A DNA stretch of 64,000 nt from Pectinophora gossypiella (GCF_024362695.1 NC_065424.1:8310786-8374785), one strand, 5' to 3'. Shown: positions 21,396-31,993, counted from the first letter of the stretch. Program-made: numbers and translations. The notes: a model not told the origin generated them from the sequence alone.

Positions 21396-21500
21396 GAATA
21401 AGGAATAATACTTCGTATAGAACGGCAACTCTCCGCTCCCCACCAGCGGCTGAGCTAGGTTTACCTCACCCCCTCGGTCTTACTCGTCTTCAATTGTGAG
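21396..21500 (-). repeat. Dispersed repeat E (part)
   Basis: Contains AGAACGGCAACTCTCCGCTC and GGCTGAGCTAGGTTTACCTC, also at 45105-45290 (most complete), 36290-36331 and, split by an insertion, 33912-34610. Class unknown; no TIR was resolved. 21501-21974 is unassigned. Confidence 0.6.
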
Positions 21501-21974
21501 CAATCCCTTGTTTTTATTTTTTACAAGTATATTTGTGTTTATGTTTTGTGGTTATGATCGAATTTTGAAATTGGAAGTCGACGTTCTTTCGTCTGATTCG
21601 AAATTTAATCTGACAGTAATAGCCTTCGCCGCCGCGCCGTTCGGTGCCTTTATCTTTTAAGTTTTTTATTTCAATTATACGAAGGCTAAGTGCTTTTTAT
21701 TTTTAGTAAAAAAAAAGTGAATTCAAATAATTCGTTCGGGGAATTTTCAAGTGAAGTGTAATTTATATTGTGAATTTCTGAACCTATAAAACTCATTCAA
21801 ACTATTCGAAAAATTTTAATTGGTGATATTAATTGATGGTTAAAAAGCTTTTTTCGTCAGTAGTAAGTAGTACCTAAGTAAGTAAGTAAGTAATGCCGGG
21901 TAAATTAGGTGTTGTAGTCGGCAGCTCTCAGATGATCAATCGATCATCAACCGGAATTCGATCAATCGGATCAA

Positions 21975-22246
21975 TTTGAGGGATGATTCAGACTATGATT
22001 TTGATTTGATATCAAGTCGTAAAAGTAGTAAAAATGGAAAATAACTAAAAGAAAACACAAAAATTTTCATAATTCATAATCATTTATTCTATAAAAATGG
22101 TATTACAGTTTGCAGATGGTCAGCATTTCACATTTGGTCTACATTCATGAATTTTCCAACAGGAATATCCACTTGATATCAACTCAGAATCATGGTCTGA
22201 ATCATCCCCCTCAGTATTCGTTACGATGTCACTAACACCCTGTATA
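21975..22246. mobile_element. MITE-1 copy, left end truncated
   Basis: Right arm complete (ATATCAACTCAGAATCATGG ... TGTCACTAACACCCTGTA). The left arm starts inside the TIR. 22247-22574 holds nothing recognisable. Confidence 0.75.
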
Positions 22247-22574
22247 GGCTCGTAATTAGCATTTTATAATTTACCTTTGACCCAAGTAACTATACCCTTA
22301 TTTTAACTTTATTTAAAAGTAAGTATATTTTGCTTTCATTCACTGCCTTTCCTTACAAAGGAGTCGAAACGATATTAACATCTAAATAGACTGAAAAAAA
22401 GGAACTTTGCGAAGCCATTCCTTCTCACTAAAACTTTTTATCTTATTTTTCTTCTAACTCGAACAGACGCTCTATCTGAAAAGTTACATTTATTTGTTGC
22501 TATTGGGAGAGAAATAGGTTTCGGGATACTTTAGGAGATATCGTTTACTAATTTATGCAAGGGAAATAAGAAAA

Positions 22575-22640
22575 GTTTCTTCAATGCATAGTCAAGAAAA
22601 AAAGCAGGCGCGAGTCCGACTCGCGTACCAAGGGTTCTGA
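22575..22640. repeat. Fragment of the GGTTCCGT-type repeat
   Basis: GCGAGTCCGACTCGCGTACC and AAGGGTTCTGAGG match the terminus of the longer repeat at 26784-27371. Confidence 0.5.
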
Positions 22641-22664
22641 GGCTTTCCTTTGTCGTTGACTATT

Positions 22665-23100
22665 GTCATCATTACTTTTACCACATCCCTAACCTTGGTT
22701 TTAGATCGAACCCAAGTATTTCTCTTCCGGTCACGTAAGGAAATGCCGAGCATATATCTTTCCATTGCTCTCTGAGCAACATGGAGATTCTCAGGGTCAT
22801 GGTCTCGGCTCCGTACGCGAATACTGGCAGAAGACATTGCTCAAAGACTCTTCGTTTTAATTGCCGAGCGCAAGTGGAGATGGGCGGGACACATTGCTCG
22901 AATGAGCAAAGAAAGATGGACCCGGAGATTGTTGGTGTGGCGCCCACGAGCATTCACAAGACCGAGAGGAAGACCACCAATGGCACGCAGAATGGCTGAA
23001 TGTCGATAGACCAAGATCGTCGAAAGTGGAAATACATGGAAGAGGCCTACGTCTAAAATTGGATATGAATTTAGGCTGATAGATTGTGTAGAAATTTTCA
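22665..23100 (+). mobile_element. RTE-like LINE 3' part with inverted 5' segment
   Basis: Plus-strand frame from about 22862 reads KWRWAGHIARMSKERWTRR... RPRGRPP, the C-terminal hallmark of RTE-type LINE ORFs. Minus strand 22665-22860 reads VFEQCLLPVFAYGAET..., then (other frame) VAQRAMERYMLGISLRDRKRN..., ending TKVRDVV. In intact relatives this segment lies just before KWxWAGHIAR. The two parts are therefore adjacent but head to head, a 5' inversion. Both parts carry frame damage. Confidence 0.7.
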
Positions 23101-23104
23101 TCAT

Positions 23105-23280
23105 ACATCGAAATAGGTCGCGATCAGCTTCTGCCTATCTACTCAGCCTGTATCCACCGATGGCTGCGTATAAGCCGATGGTCGTGACATTGTGAAGTAC
23201 GCCGGAACGCAGTGGATGAGACTTGCACAGGACTGGAAAGGATGGCGTGAAAGAGTCGATTCGGGTCGCAGCAAATAAGT
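23105..23280 (+). pseudogene. Second RTE C-terminal fragment
   Basis: Reads RDIVKYAGTQWMRLAQDWKGWRERVDS near 23180-23270, corresponding to the A.DR..W segment at the end of RTE ORFs. It is a different fragment from the one just upstream. Confidence 0.5.
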
Positions 23281-23313
23281 TTGTAATCGCAAAAATATGT
23301 TTTTTGTGATGTA

Positions 23314-23482
23314 CATACATATATAAACTCACGCCTATTTCCCACCGGGGTAAGCAGAGACTATAGAATTCCATTTGCTTCGATCCTGACACTCTTCTCT
23401 TGCTTCCTCCACATTCATCAATCGCTTCATACACGCACGCCGGTTCAGAGTAGGTCGTACAAAACCTTTTCTAAGGAGGATG
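23314..23482 (-). mobile_element. LINE-2 3' end, 13-bp TSD
   Basis: TTTTTGTGATGTA at 23301-23313 and 23483-23495 defines a 169-bp, heavily 5'-truncated insertion. Minus strand: CTTAGAAAAGG..., MKRLMNVEEAREECQD..., YPGGK stop, GGCGTGAGTTTATA and the TATG tail. This fixes the true 3' terminus of LINE-2 immediately after the TATG run. Confidence 0.9.
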
Positions 23483-23760
23483 TTTTTGTGATGTAATAAG
23501 GACAAATTTACGATTTTCTGATATTTCTCTTTACTTGTGCTGTAAAATTTCAAGATTTTAGATTTTTGTTCTCCTACGAAGTGTATGAAAATATATAATG
23601 ATATGTTTAAGGCCGTATCTTTGGAATGCGTTGATTTAGATGCTTTCTTTATTAGCACGGTCATATGTATTAGATGTTAATTCCAACTTGATTCTTCCAC
23701 GCGTTCCCGAGAAAAAGCACCTTGAGCAGAACGGACGGACAACAAAGGATAATGTTGTTG

Positions 23761-23966
23761 TTTTTTGTTTTTTTTTTTACTTATTGTAGGTTTACCGCAA
23801 ATGGCATTAACTACTTGGCTGGACAAATGGGGAGCGCTGAAGGCTCTCACCCGGTACAACGTTTAAGACAACAGGCCTGAGGGTGCCCAGTTGGGCGCGT
23901 ACCTCGGCTCAGGGCGTCGTCTGAGAGGAAAAATATTTGAAAGAATTAATCGACCCTATTGGGTCG
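23761..23966 (-). mobile_element. Jockey-clade LINE 3' UTR copy
   Basis: Poly(T) on the plus strand, then the same 3' UTR as at 59912-60084 (CCGCAAATGGCATTAACTAC, GGGGAGCGCTGAAGGCTC, CAGGCCTGAGGGTGCCCAG). It stops at GGGTCG, so only about 200 bp of the LINE was copied. No clear TSD. 23967-24292 is unassigned. Confidence 0.8.
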
Positions 23967-24292
23967 TTAATTATCCAATAAGATCCGTTCTTCCTTTGAG
24001 GTTAGGAACCCTAAAAAAAGTTATTTCTAATTTGTGTCTCACTGTGTTTTGTTTTTAGGCAGTCGAATAGTTTCAACGTGTACTGACGACTTGAAGTCAG
24101 GTTTGCTCAGCAACAAGCTTCAGGTACTTTAGGGGCATGTTTTGGGTCACTTCACTAGTCTCTGTTAGTTAGAGGGTCCGCTCAATAAATCCTGGTAACT
24201 TACTTGGACAGTTCACCGCTTCTACCTTCCTGGTAACTTCTAAATTTTGGCTAGATGCTATATGTGTAATGAATCAGATATGTACAGTCATG

Positions 24293-24467
24293 AGCAATGT
24301 AATGTACCCACTTTAGGACTCTGTCGCAGTAACATATTTGACATTTATTGAGACTTACAGTTCAATTTGTCAAAAAAGTTAATGTGACATGGTACTTAAG
24401 TGGAAGTAATAAATGTTTCTTTCTTTCTTTCTTTCAAAGTGTATACATATTAATGATCGTGACCGTA
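24293..24467. mobile_element. MITE-2 copy with a small LINE-tail insertion
   Basis: Same ends as 4673-4818. About 38 bp (near 24398-24437) is extra. It reads AAGTAATAAATG then (TTTC)n, the terminus also seen at 38880-38900. Confidence 0.7.
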
Positions 24468-24517
24468 CAGTATATACATACATATATAAACTCACGCCTA
24501 ACCTACAAGTACGTACA

Positions 24518-24652
24518 GCGGGCTTAACACCGTAAGCACGCGACTGTTTCTCGCCGAAATCATCTGTCTCTTTCTGTGCAGTACCGTCAGAGAGTGACGG
24601 GTGGTGTATGTCGAGGCGAGAAAGAGTGGCGCGCTTACGCTGCTAAGCCCGC
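24518..24652. mobile_element. Palindromic MITE-like element
   Basis: GCGGGCTTAACACCGTAAGC at the left is inversely repeated as GCTTACGCTGCTAAGCCCGC at the right, with further pairing (TTTCTCGCC/GGCGAGAAA) inward, in 135 bp. No ORF, no clear TSD. Just before it (24474-24500) is a short LINE tail. Confidence 0.55.
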
Positions 24653-24672
24653 AGGTAGCCATATATGTAGAT

Positions 24673-24903
24673 ATGGGTGTTAGTAACACCGTAATGAATA
24701 CTGAGAGGGATGATTCAGACCATGATTAGGAGTTGATATTAAGTGGAATTTACTGTCGGAAAATTGATGAAAATTTTAGTGTTTTTTTTTTATTGATTTC
24801 AGTTCTATACTTTTGCGATGGAAAATTTCACTTGATATCAACTCAGAATCATGGTCTGAATCATCCCTCAAAGTTTTCGTTACGATGCCACTAACACCCT
24901 GGA
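24673..24903. mobile_element. MITE-1 copy, both arms
   Basis: GGGTGTTAGTAACACCGTAA... to ...TTTTCGTTACGATGCCACTA-ACACCCTG. Arms are complementary over most of their length; central A/T-rich loop. Confidence 0.75.
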
Positions 24904-25214
24904 TGTAATGTAATGTAATGCTAAATTAGCAAATATATCCTTCAGGGTCCCATAACCCGGCGTCGGAGTTAATGAGACCTCAGGTGCGAGGGTCCAGAGA
25001 TGAGCGTGTTTGACCCCTGCATTGACTACCGACTTCAATCAACACAGATCATCGTGGGTATAAAGAGGACGGATGGCGCAAGGTGCTATTTTTTTTTTAC
25101 AAACAGTGTAATAAATGCCAAGGAGAGAGAGAGAGAGAAGGGGAAGCCATGTATGAATGTTCCTATCCATATTCATTTATTGCATGTCACAAACATAAAT
25201 TAATGTGGAACATA
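24904..25214. other. Unassigned interval
   Basis: Contains a GA-repeat (near 25125-25137) and no recognisable gene. Confidence 0.3.
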
Positions 25215-25325
25215 GAAGGTGCAATCAAAAAGCAAAAGTGCAGTCACTGACCCCAGCGAATTATTTGTAAACAGTGGTGAAATTATGAACCATTAGTTTT
25301 CATAATTATAAAATTTATGTTTTTT
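25215..25325 (-). repeat. Dispersed repeat G, second copy
   Basis: Inverse of 18345-18450. The following 25326-25857 is unassigned. Confidence 0.6.
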
Positions 25326-25857
25326 CCACGTAAGTCAAGGCAAATCAAGACCTAGCGGAGGTCTCTCGGACGGCGAAACAAAAGGTTTTGGGAGGTGTAC
25401 CCGTTTCTGCGAAATCCTGCATATTTCCTTAGAGCGGGCATCATCATATAGAGGCGACACACACTTGGCGAAACTTTTGCGGCTTTTCAGCCTTTGCGGC
25501 ACAGGATGCTGAGGAGTGCATGGAGGAAGCTGTGGAGTGGATGCCGTGTGTCGCTCATAATTTTGACCTTCTCTAACGAGCTTGCTTGCTTGATTCGTTT
25601 ATGTTATGTTATTAATTGAAAGTCACAAGGAATTACAAGGAAATGAAAATTTTCTTTGATACAATTTATTAAGCTTCCATCCATCATGTTATGTCATGTA
25701 CCATCTACTTACTTTATATCTACGGACGTAACTTAGCTTATAAGAGTTTCAAAAGTAGGTCAGGGGAAACTGAAACTTAGTTTGGGAACGCAATAATAGA
25801 ATATTATTGCGAATTTTATAAATAGGTACTCGTGCATTAAGGAATAAAGTAATCGAT

Positions 25858-26304
25858 CTTCTTCTATTGTGTAGGTTATGGTTGTAAGGTGGATAACCAA
25901 CTTCAGAAACCCACCCGGGTTATTATTGACCCGCCAAAAGTCCCTAACATAGCTTAATACATTAATTATGTAATGATGCTGTACTTCTTCTATCGTGTGG
26001 GTTGTGAGGTGGAGTACCAACCTCATTTACCCTAGTGTTAGGGTTACTATTGAGCAGCCAAAGGTCCTTGACATGGCTCATGTAACGACTACTTACTTAC
26101 ATCAGTAAGTAGTAACTGGGACCAGTTTAACGTGCCTTTCCAAGCACGTTCATCTTTCTTTCTGACAATCTGATGATGAGCCAGTAATGACCTAACCAAA
26201 CTAGGGACTACAAAGTAATTTTGTGATATGTCTCCACCGGGAATCGAACACGGGGGCTCCGCATCGTGAGCCTAACGCTCAACCACTGGACCACGGAGGT
26301 CGTT
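25858..26304 (-). mobile_element. Two SINE-A insertions in the same orientation
   Basis: 25986-26304 is a nearly full SINE-A (minus; head at 26285-26304, end CACGATAGAAGAAG at about 25986). 25858-25955 is a second, 5'-truncated SINE-A tail in the same orientation, with a separate AGAAGAAG end. Confidence 0.8.
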
Positions 26305-26344
26305 AGGTTATTTTTTTACCAATGATTTATGAATTTATTTTAAG

Positions 26345-26500
26345 TTCAGTTTTCACTAATACTGCTGGCTCTAACATTGTAGACGGCGATACGGCTCAAC
26401 TACCACGTTGGTGTATCAGAAAGCTCGGTGAGGTGTGGGTATTTTCGACGAATGTACCTCTGACTACCCTATATTATATTGGGATGTTGTCATGAGCGTA
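26345..26500 (-). repeat. Dispersed repeat H (LINE-end-like)
   Basis: Inverse of 44140-44305 (shared GGGTAGTCAGAGGTACAT, ACACCAACGTG, GAGCCGTATCGCC). The outer part recurs at 41135-41190. Looks like a LINE 3' end. 26501-26783 is unassigned except for a poly(A) tract near 26756. Confidence 0.55.
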
Positions 26501-26783
26501 AGGACCAATGTGCAAGCTGATCCCAAAAATAATACAACTTTTATGCTGTACTTTTTTAGCCCGAGAAGTTGTATGGCATTTTCCGTGATGAGTGATTCTT
26601 GAGATCCCTGATCGACCAAGCATCTCAAGAGTAACAAAACCATTCGTTTTCGTCGCGACTTGGTTTGTAGCTTCTTGCGGTGTGTCTGACACTGACGATG
26701 TTGCTACTACAACACCGTTCTTAGCTGACTCAGAAGAATCAGTAATAAATAAGTAAAAAAAAAAAAAAATATAATTTATGTTA

Positions 26784-27371
26784 TATTTTTAGGGTTCCGT
26801 AGCCTAATGGCAAAAAACGGAACCCTTATAGATTCGTCATGTCTGTCCGTCAGTTCGTATGTCACAGCCACTTTTCTCCGAAACTATAATAGCTATACTG
26901 TTGAAACTTGATACATATGTGTATTCTGTGAACCGCATTAAGATTTTTATGCAATGATAGAAAAAAAACAATACATTTTGGGAGGCCCCATACATACAAC
27001 TGAAACTCAAAAAAATTTTTTTCATCAAACCCATACGTGTGGGGTATCTATGGATAGGTCTTCCAAAATGGTATTGAGGTTTCTAATAGGTATCATTTTT
27101 TCTTAACTGAATAGTTTGCGCGAGAGACACTTCCAAAGTGGTAAAATGTGTCCCCCCCGTAACTTCTAAAATAAGAAGAGGATAAAACTAAAAAAAATAT
27201 AAGATGTAGATTAGCATGCAAACTACCAACGAAAATTGGTTTGAACCAGATCTAGTGAGTAGTTTTTTTTTAATACATCATAAATCGTAAACCGTAATTT
27301 ACTTTTATATTATGTTACTTGCTGTTACGGAACCCTTCATGGGTGAGTCCGACTCGCACTTGGCCGCTTTT
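26784..27371. repeat. GGTTCCGT-type interspersed repeat
   Basis: Opens with TTAGGGTTCCGTAGCC and AAAACGGAACCCTTATAG, and closes with CGGAACCCTTCATGGGTGAG and CCGACTCGCACTTGGCCGC. I recognise this as a common lepidopteran interspersed sequence, but its class is unclear. About 590 bp, non-coding. A fragment lies at 22575. Confidence 0.6.
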
Positions 27372-27604
27372 TTGGGTTACTTGCCAGGCATAAGTCGCAT
27401 AAAGATCTTTCGACATAATATACAAGTTCCAACACACTGCCCTCTCAGGGTCCAGACAAACAGTCGTGTTGTCCTGCTCCCACAATGGACACAAAAGGGC
27501 ACTTAGATTGGATCCCCGGCCTATGAATACAGGAGAGGACACGTCTAGCATGAGTCGCCAATGCACCGCTATGAATGTTTGGGGTTATGTATACGTTTTT
27601 GGCG

Positions 27605-27698
27605 TGGTGGTTTAAGGCCCGATCTCCCTATCCATCCATAGGGAAGGCCCGTGCCCCAGCAGTGGGGACGTTAATGGACTGGTGATGATGATGATACG
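27605..27698 (+). repeat. tRNA/5S-type SINE tail
   Basis: GGCCCGATCTCCCTATCCAT, CCCCAGCAGTGGGGACGTTA, then GATGAT repeats: the 3' third of the element at 35991-36288. 27372-27604 is unassigned. Confidence 0.75.
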
Positions 27699-28045
27699 TT
27701 TTTACAATAAAATACCAGATAATATTTTAATAATGGTCTGAAAATAAATTTAAAGCTCATGTGAAGCTTACTTTATGTAAAAAAGCTTATTATAAGATTA
27801 ATGACTACCTTAATGATAAAAATGTCTGGTATTAAATGTGTTCCTCTAGTTATATAACTTGTAATGTATGTTATACCCTCATTGATTTAAAAGATGTGTT
27901 GCTGTTGCAGTTTCATGTCATTTCTTCTCCTCAGCCATAACACCTTGCGAAATGACGTAAATTCAAAAATGTTACATTGTAAGGTGTTGACCTTCAACAA
28001 GTTTATCCATGATAATTACGTTGAATAAATGATTCTGATTTCGGA
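27699..28045 (+). mobile_element. LINE-5, 5'-truncated: C-terminus and 3' UTR
   Basis: Frame 27745-27834 reads FKAHVKLTLCKKAYYKINDYLNDKNVWY stop, the extreme C-terminus of a CR1/Jockey-like LINE ORF2 (compare LINE-4). The 3' UTR with CAGCCATAACACCTTGCG follows, ending GAATAAATGATTCTGATT. It abuts a SINE tail. Confidence 0.72.
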
Positions 28046-28231
28046 GATTTCTGTTTAGTGCATGTGTTCAGCATCACGTAAATCTCACGACTAAATCGGA
28101 TCGGGTGTGGGGCAACTCCAACATTATCCTGAGCGTAATGGCGGACCGGCTCGACTTTTGCTGCGCCATATCCGTTGGGGGGGGGAGCAGGGAAAACTTA
28201 CGTACTTAATTACTTACCAACTATTTCTACA

Positions 28232-28395
28232 TAACATAAACAGCCTATATATATACGTCCCACTGCTGGGCACAGGCCTCCCTTCCATACTCCACGACTC
28301 TGCTCAACTGCGGGTTGGTTGAGCTGTTTTACGGCCAACAGCCGGGACCAACAGCTTAACATGCCCTCCGAACCACGGAATCATCTTACTTTTCA
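28232..28395 (-). mobile_element. SINE-B 3' half
   Basis: Tail and body (CCACTGCTGGGCACAGGCCT, GCCGGGACCAACAGCTTAAC) in SINE-B order. The head is missing. 28396-28886 is unassigned. Confidence 0.75.
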
Positions 28396-28886
28396 ACTAT
28401 TTCTAAGTCTGTTTGTTTTGATTGTACTGTTTACTATATAAGATATACTAAGCCAATGAGTCTTATTACTTAAATAAATAAATAGATAATAATTATTATT
28501 GTAGCATTTTGTGTGTGGCATTTTGGATTTTCCCGTAAGAAAAGACTTGGTTTCGACCTTTTTAGAACAGATAAATGAGAATGTTATACATATTATAACT
28601 TGGCTGTATGGGGTACGTTCCTTTGCTTGCACAGTACGGGCAAAAAAAGATTTTTAGATTTTTATTATTTCCCGCACAGGTGCGTAATCTCTCATGGTAG
28701 GCGCGAGGTCGACCGCGGGGATCCAATTCCGTATTTCTTCAAAAGCGAGCTTTTCCTTTGTCGTCAACAGCTGTTTTGATTTCAAATAATATAAGGTTAC
28801 TAAAGAAATTGCTGGGAGAATCTACATGCGGCGCCATGATGGAAAAATAAGAAAAAAAATGATAACTTTCTATTTTTGGCATGAAT

Positions 28887-29231
28887 AACGGCTTCTGCAG
28901 TCCAGTGGTTGAGCGTTGGGCTCAAGATCCCGAGGTCCCGGGTTCGAAACCCAGTGGAGACTTATCACAAAAAATGCTTTGCGATCCTTAGTTTGTTTAG
29001 GACATTACAGGCTGTTCACCTGATTGTCTGAAAGTAAGATGATCAGTGCTTCGGAAGGCACATTAAGTTGTTGGTCTCGGTTACTACTTACTGATTAAGT
29101 ACGTACCTAGTCGTTACATGAGCCTTGTCAGGGGCCTTTGGCGGCTCAATAATAACCCGGGTTACCGTTTCCCAGTTAACCAGGGTTTCTGAGGTTGGTA
29201 ATCCATCTCACAACCCACACGCTAGAAGAAG
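28887..29231 (+). mobile_element. SINE-A, full length
   Basis: Head with TCCAGTGGTTGAGCG and GGTTCGAAACCC, core, GTCAGGGGCCTTTGGCGGC and end CACACGCTAGAAGAAG. It contains a 20-bp extra segment near the ACCCGGGTTACCG region. Confidence 0.82.
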
Positions 29232-29254
29232 ATCGTATCCTTCTTAGGACTTTG

Positions 29255-29325
29255 TATGAATAGTGCAAGTTGTCTTCGATTACTTGTGGCTCTGCCCACC
29301 CTATTAGGGATTACGGGCGTGATGG
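29255..29325 (+). repeat. LINE-3 3' fragment
   Basis: AAGTTGTCTTCGATTACTTG, CTCTGCCCACCCTATTAGGG and GGGCGTGA. 29326-29625 is unassigned. Confidence 0.65.
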
Positions 29326-29922
29326 GTTTGTTTATTCGAGATAACGAAAATTGAGTGAATAGAGCCTGACACTGGAGAGGCAAAATTGTGTAATAGAGGA
29401 TAGAGCGATCTGTGACTGGATATGCAAATTTAATGCAGGGAAGTCTGCCTTGAGGGACGGAGGGATCATAAGCTGATTGCATGTTGTTTGTTATGGTTTG
29501 ATCATGGTATTCTATGTCAATGAAAATATCAGGCACCCTATAAGAACCATATACGTGGAATAGGGACAGTATACTTTTTTTATTTCTTTAATCCAAAGTT
29601 AAAACGAAACGTAATCGCTAATGTCAAACGAAACGTCAGGAACTGCTTTGTCCACCCGTAGCGCACGGATGCCTCTGCTTTCTACCCACACACTGCTGCC
29701 GAACTAAAAGAAAGAAGCTGGGGGGGGGGGTATTTTTATTTAAAAATACCCTCCAGACTCCGCACGTTCGCTAGGAAACACCGCTATCACTCCTATCACC
29801 CCCGGCCTCCCACCAGCGGGTCTCACCGGGGAGGGTGTGATAGCGTGTGCCCTGCCTAGCGGACCGCTCGGCATCGCGCAGGAGGACAACACCACACTAC
29901 GCTGCGTCCATACGGGGTGAGC

Positions 29923-31554
29923 ATGGCTCCCCCAACGCCCGGAATAACGAAGCGCAGGTCGCGCGTATTCGTGCGCACCGGCGTTTCCCTAGACCACGCT
30001 ACCGCTGCAATGAAAGCCATGACGCCGTCCACCATACCGCCATTCAGTGGCGTAACTTATCGGCCGCCCGCTTTCCCGCTGCCCCTGCCCCAACTTCCGG
30101 GAACAGAGGCCGCGGCAAAGAGGACCTCCACGCCGCCGGAGCGGCCCCTGCCGCAACTCCGCACGAGGACTAGCCCGCCCGTCGCACTCTCCATGCCCTC
30201 ACTGGACATGGAGACAACGCCGCCGCGTACCTTCACCTTCGCGCCCACAAACCCCTATTCGCCGCCCTCCATGTCCAGGCCGGACACGGAGACAACACCG
30301 CCGCGATCATACGCGGCGGTGTTAAATACCAACCCGGCTTCGCCGCCGCACGCGCCGCCGCGTCCGTCCCTCCGGACGACGCCCACGCCATCGCCGCCGT
30401 CGATGAAGACCGCCCAGCAGCCGCCGCTCGCACCTGCGAGCAAGAAGATACCGCCTATCGTGGTCGACCGGCTGCCCGACTGGCCTCACCACTTCCGCAA
30501 GCTGCGGGAGTTGCTGGGCCACATCCCCAACGCGCGCCCGTACGGGAAGGGCGTCCGCTTCCTGGCGAGGACCGAGGAAGAGTTCCGGCTCTACCAGCGG
30601 TACCTCACCACCCTGGAGAGAGCCACGGGACTCTCCTGGTTCGCGTACGCCCCACCGGCGGAGCGCTCGGTGAAGCTGGCCATTCGTGGTCTACCCATGG
30701 ATACCAACATCATGGAGTTGGAGGAGGAGCTGCGCACACGCGGCTTCGACCCGCAGTACATCCGCCCCATCCAGGCTCGCGAGGGAAGGACAGGCTGCCT
30801 CTTCTTCGCGGAGATCCGCAGGACGCTGGGTTTCCAGCGGATCTACGAGGTCTCCGAGCTCCTCTGCATGCCCGGCGTCAAGGTCGAGGCGTGGAGGGGA
30901 CGAAGAGGAGCAGCGCAGTGCCACCGCTGCCAGCAGTTTCGGCATAGCAGCCACAACTGCCACCGCCCTGCTGCCTGCGTCCGCTGTGGTGAGAACCACA
31001 CGGCCAAGGAGTGCCTGCGCCCCCGGGAAGTTCCGGCAACCTGCGTCAACTGCGGGGGAACACACCCGGCGAACAGCTCTTCCTGCCCGGTCAAGTTACG
31101 CGAGCTGCGTAACACCAAGGCGGGTGCGGCGCCCATGACCGGCGCAAGAAGAGCCACTCCACCAGCAGCCTCCATTGTGGACCCCAACACCGAGCCGACC
31201 GCGCGGAGCTCGCTTATGGCCGCGGCGAACGGTCCAGCCGGACCCAAGCCGCAACGGCCAAAGCGCATCCGCAAGAGGGCAAAACCGGCCCCCACTGCCA
31301 CCACCATCGTCGAGCAGCAGCCAGCGCCAACTCCGACGCCGAACCAAGCGGTCGCCGCCCCTACCAAGGGGAAGAAGGCGAAGCCCCGCGCGGAGATACC
31401 ACTGGCCCCCTCCAGCGAGAAGCTGGAAGTACTGGAGCAGACTATTCAGCTGCTCCACAACGTACTGGCCGCCATTCGTTCCCGGACTGACCCTGTGCCC
31501 ATCATCGTGGGAGGCCTGGCGTCACTGCTGGGCCAACTCACCGGTGGGCACTGA
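29923..31554 (+). CDS. Gag-like ORF1 protein with three zinc knuckles
   Basis: 543 codons from the first in-frame ATG (29923) to TGA. Residues 1-190 are Pro/Thr/Ser/Ala-rich low-complexity sequence. Residues about 247-320 (RSVKLAIRGLP...ELEEELRTRGF... through the LFFAEI strand) match the domain that precedes zinc fingers in Jockey-clade ORF1 proteins (PRE_C2HC type). Residues 333-388 hold three knuckles: C-x2-C-x4-H-x4-C, C-x2-C-x3-H-x4-C and C-x2-C-x3-H-x6-C. The tail is basic and Ala/Pro-rich, with a short amphipathic segment (LEQTIQLLHNVLAAI) near the end. Known relatives bind element RNA and form particles; that role is inferred here. The frame is open throughout, unlike every other LINE ORF in the window except the truncated RT at 60085. 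Confidence 0.85.
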   Translation: MAPPTPGITKRRSRVFVRTGVSLDHATAAMKAMTPSTIPPFSGVTYRPPAFPLPLPQLPGTEAAAKRTSTPPERPLPQLRTRTSPPVALSMPSLDMETTPPRTFTFAPTNPYSPPSMSRPDTETTPPRSYAAVLNTNPASPPHAPPRPSLRTTPTPSPPSMKTAQQPPLAPASKKIPPIVVDRLPDWPHHFRKLRELLGHIPNARPYGKGVRFLARTEEEFRLYQRYLTTLERATGLSWFAYAPPAERSVKLAIRGLPMDTNIMELEEELRTRGFDPQYIRPIQAREGRTGCLFFAEIRRTLGFQRIYEVSELLCMPGVKVEAWRGRRGAAQCHRCQQFRHSSHNCHRPAACVRCGENHTAKECLRPREVPATCVNCGGTHPANSSSCPVKLRELRNTKAGAAPMTGARRATPPAASIVDPNTEPTARSSLMAAANGPAGPKPQRPKRIRKRAKPAPTATTIVEQQPAPTPTPNQAVAAPTKGKKAKPRAEIPLAPSSEKLEVLEQTIQLLHNVLAAIRSRTDPVPIIVGGLASLLGQLTGGH

Positions 31555-31993
31555 CCATCTCCATCGGACTGGACCGGGGCTGCCCACATCCACTACTCCC
31601 CGTCGAGTAGTCAGGATCGTGGCCACCCCCCCGGGGGATGAGTTGACGCTTCCAGTGGCAGTGGAAGAAGTCCTCTCCCCCCCTCCAGCCGACTCGACAC
31701 CAGCTGCCCCGGCGACGGAGCAGCTCACCGGACAAGACACCACCGCCAGCTGACGGGCGCTCACTGGGCCTCCCCCAACGGGGAACCACCCGGTGGGCTC
31801 GACCTCGCTGGCGGCACCACGGAAGAACAACATCGTGGCTCACGGAGGGGCGTTATCGCCCGCCGTGTCCCAAACCCCGTGACACGCCCGTTTTTGCGGG
31901 CGGCGAGCGCAGCCACATCAAGGGGGCTCAGCCCCGAGGATGTCTCCCCGCCGCGGGCTTCGCCCGCGACGAGAAGAAACCCGACTGAAAAAA
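31555..31993 (+). other. 3' region of the ORF1-only element
   Basis: In the +2 frame a Pro/Ala/Thr-rich open stretch runs from inside ORF1 to a stop at 31753. It has no motif and is probably a composition artefact. From about 31840 onward the DNA is rich in hairpins formed by GC palindromes, followed by CCGACTG and poly(A). These may serve as the recognition end for a reverse transcriptase (inference). Confidence 0.5.

Larger units (their letters stand above)
29639..31993 (+). mobile_element. ORF1-only Jockey-type retroelement, 13-bp TSD
   Basis: AAACGAAACGTCA occurs at 29626-29638 and 31994-32006 and defines a 2355-bp insertion ending in a short poly(A). It holds a 5' UTR of about 280 bp (with a G-run near 29720), one intact gag-like ORF1 and a GC-rich 3' UTR of about 430 bp with strong hairpins (GGGGGCTCAGCCCC; GCGGGCTTCGCCCGC). 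There is no endonuclease or reverse transcriptase. The element is much more GC-rich than its surroundings. A perfect TSD and open ORF point to recent insertion. Mobilisation must be in trans (inference). Confidence 0.82.

Noticed and set aside
22781..23108. Several overlapping short frames on both strands
   Set aside because: They are explained by the inverted RTE fragment; no separate gene.
29720..29745. G-run plus TATTTTTATTTAAAAATA as a terminator-like signal
   Set aside because: It is a simple palindrome in the element's 5' UTR; bacterial-style terminators do not apply.
30057..31843. Many long open frames (60-190 aa) on both strands over the GC-rich element
   Set aside because: They are shadows of ORF1 in high-GC DNA, where stops are rare. 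Only the 29923-31554 frame has domain structure.
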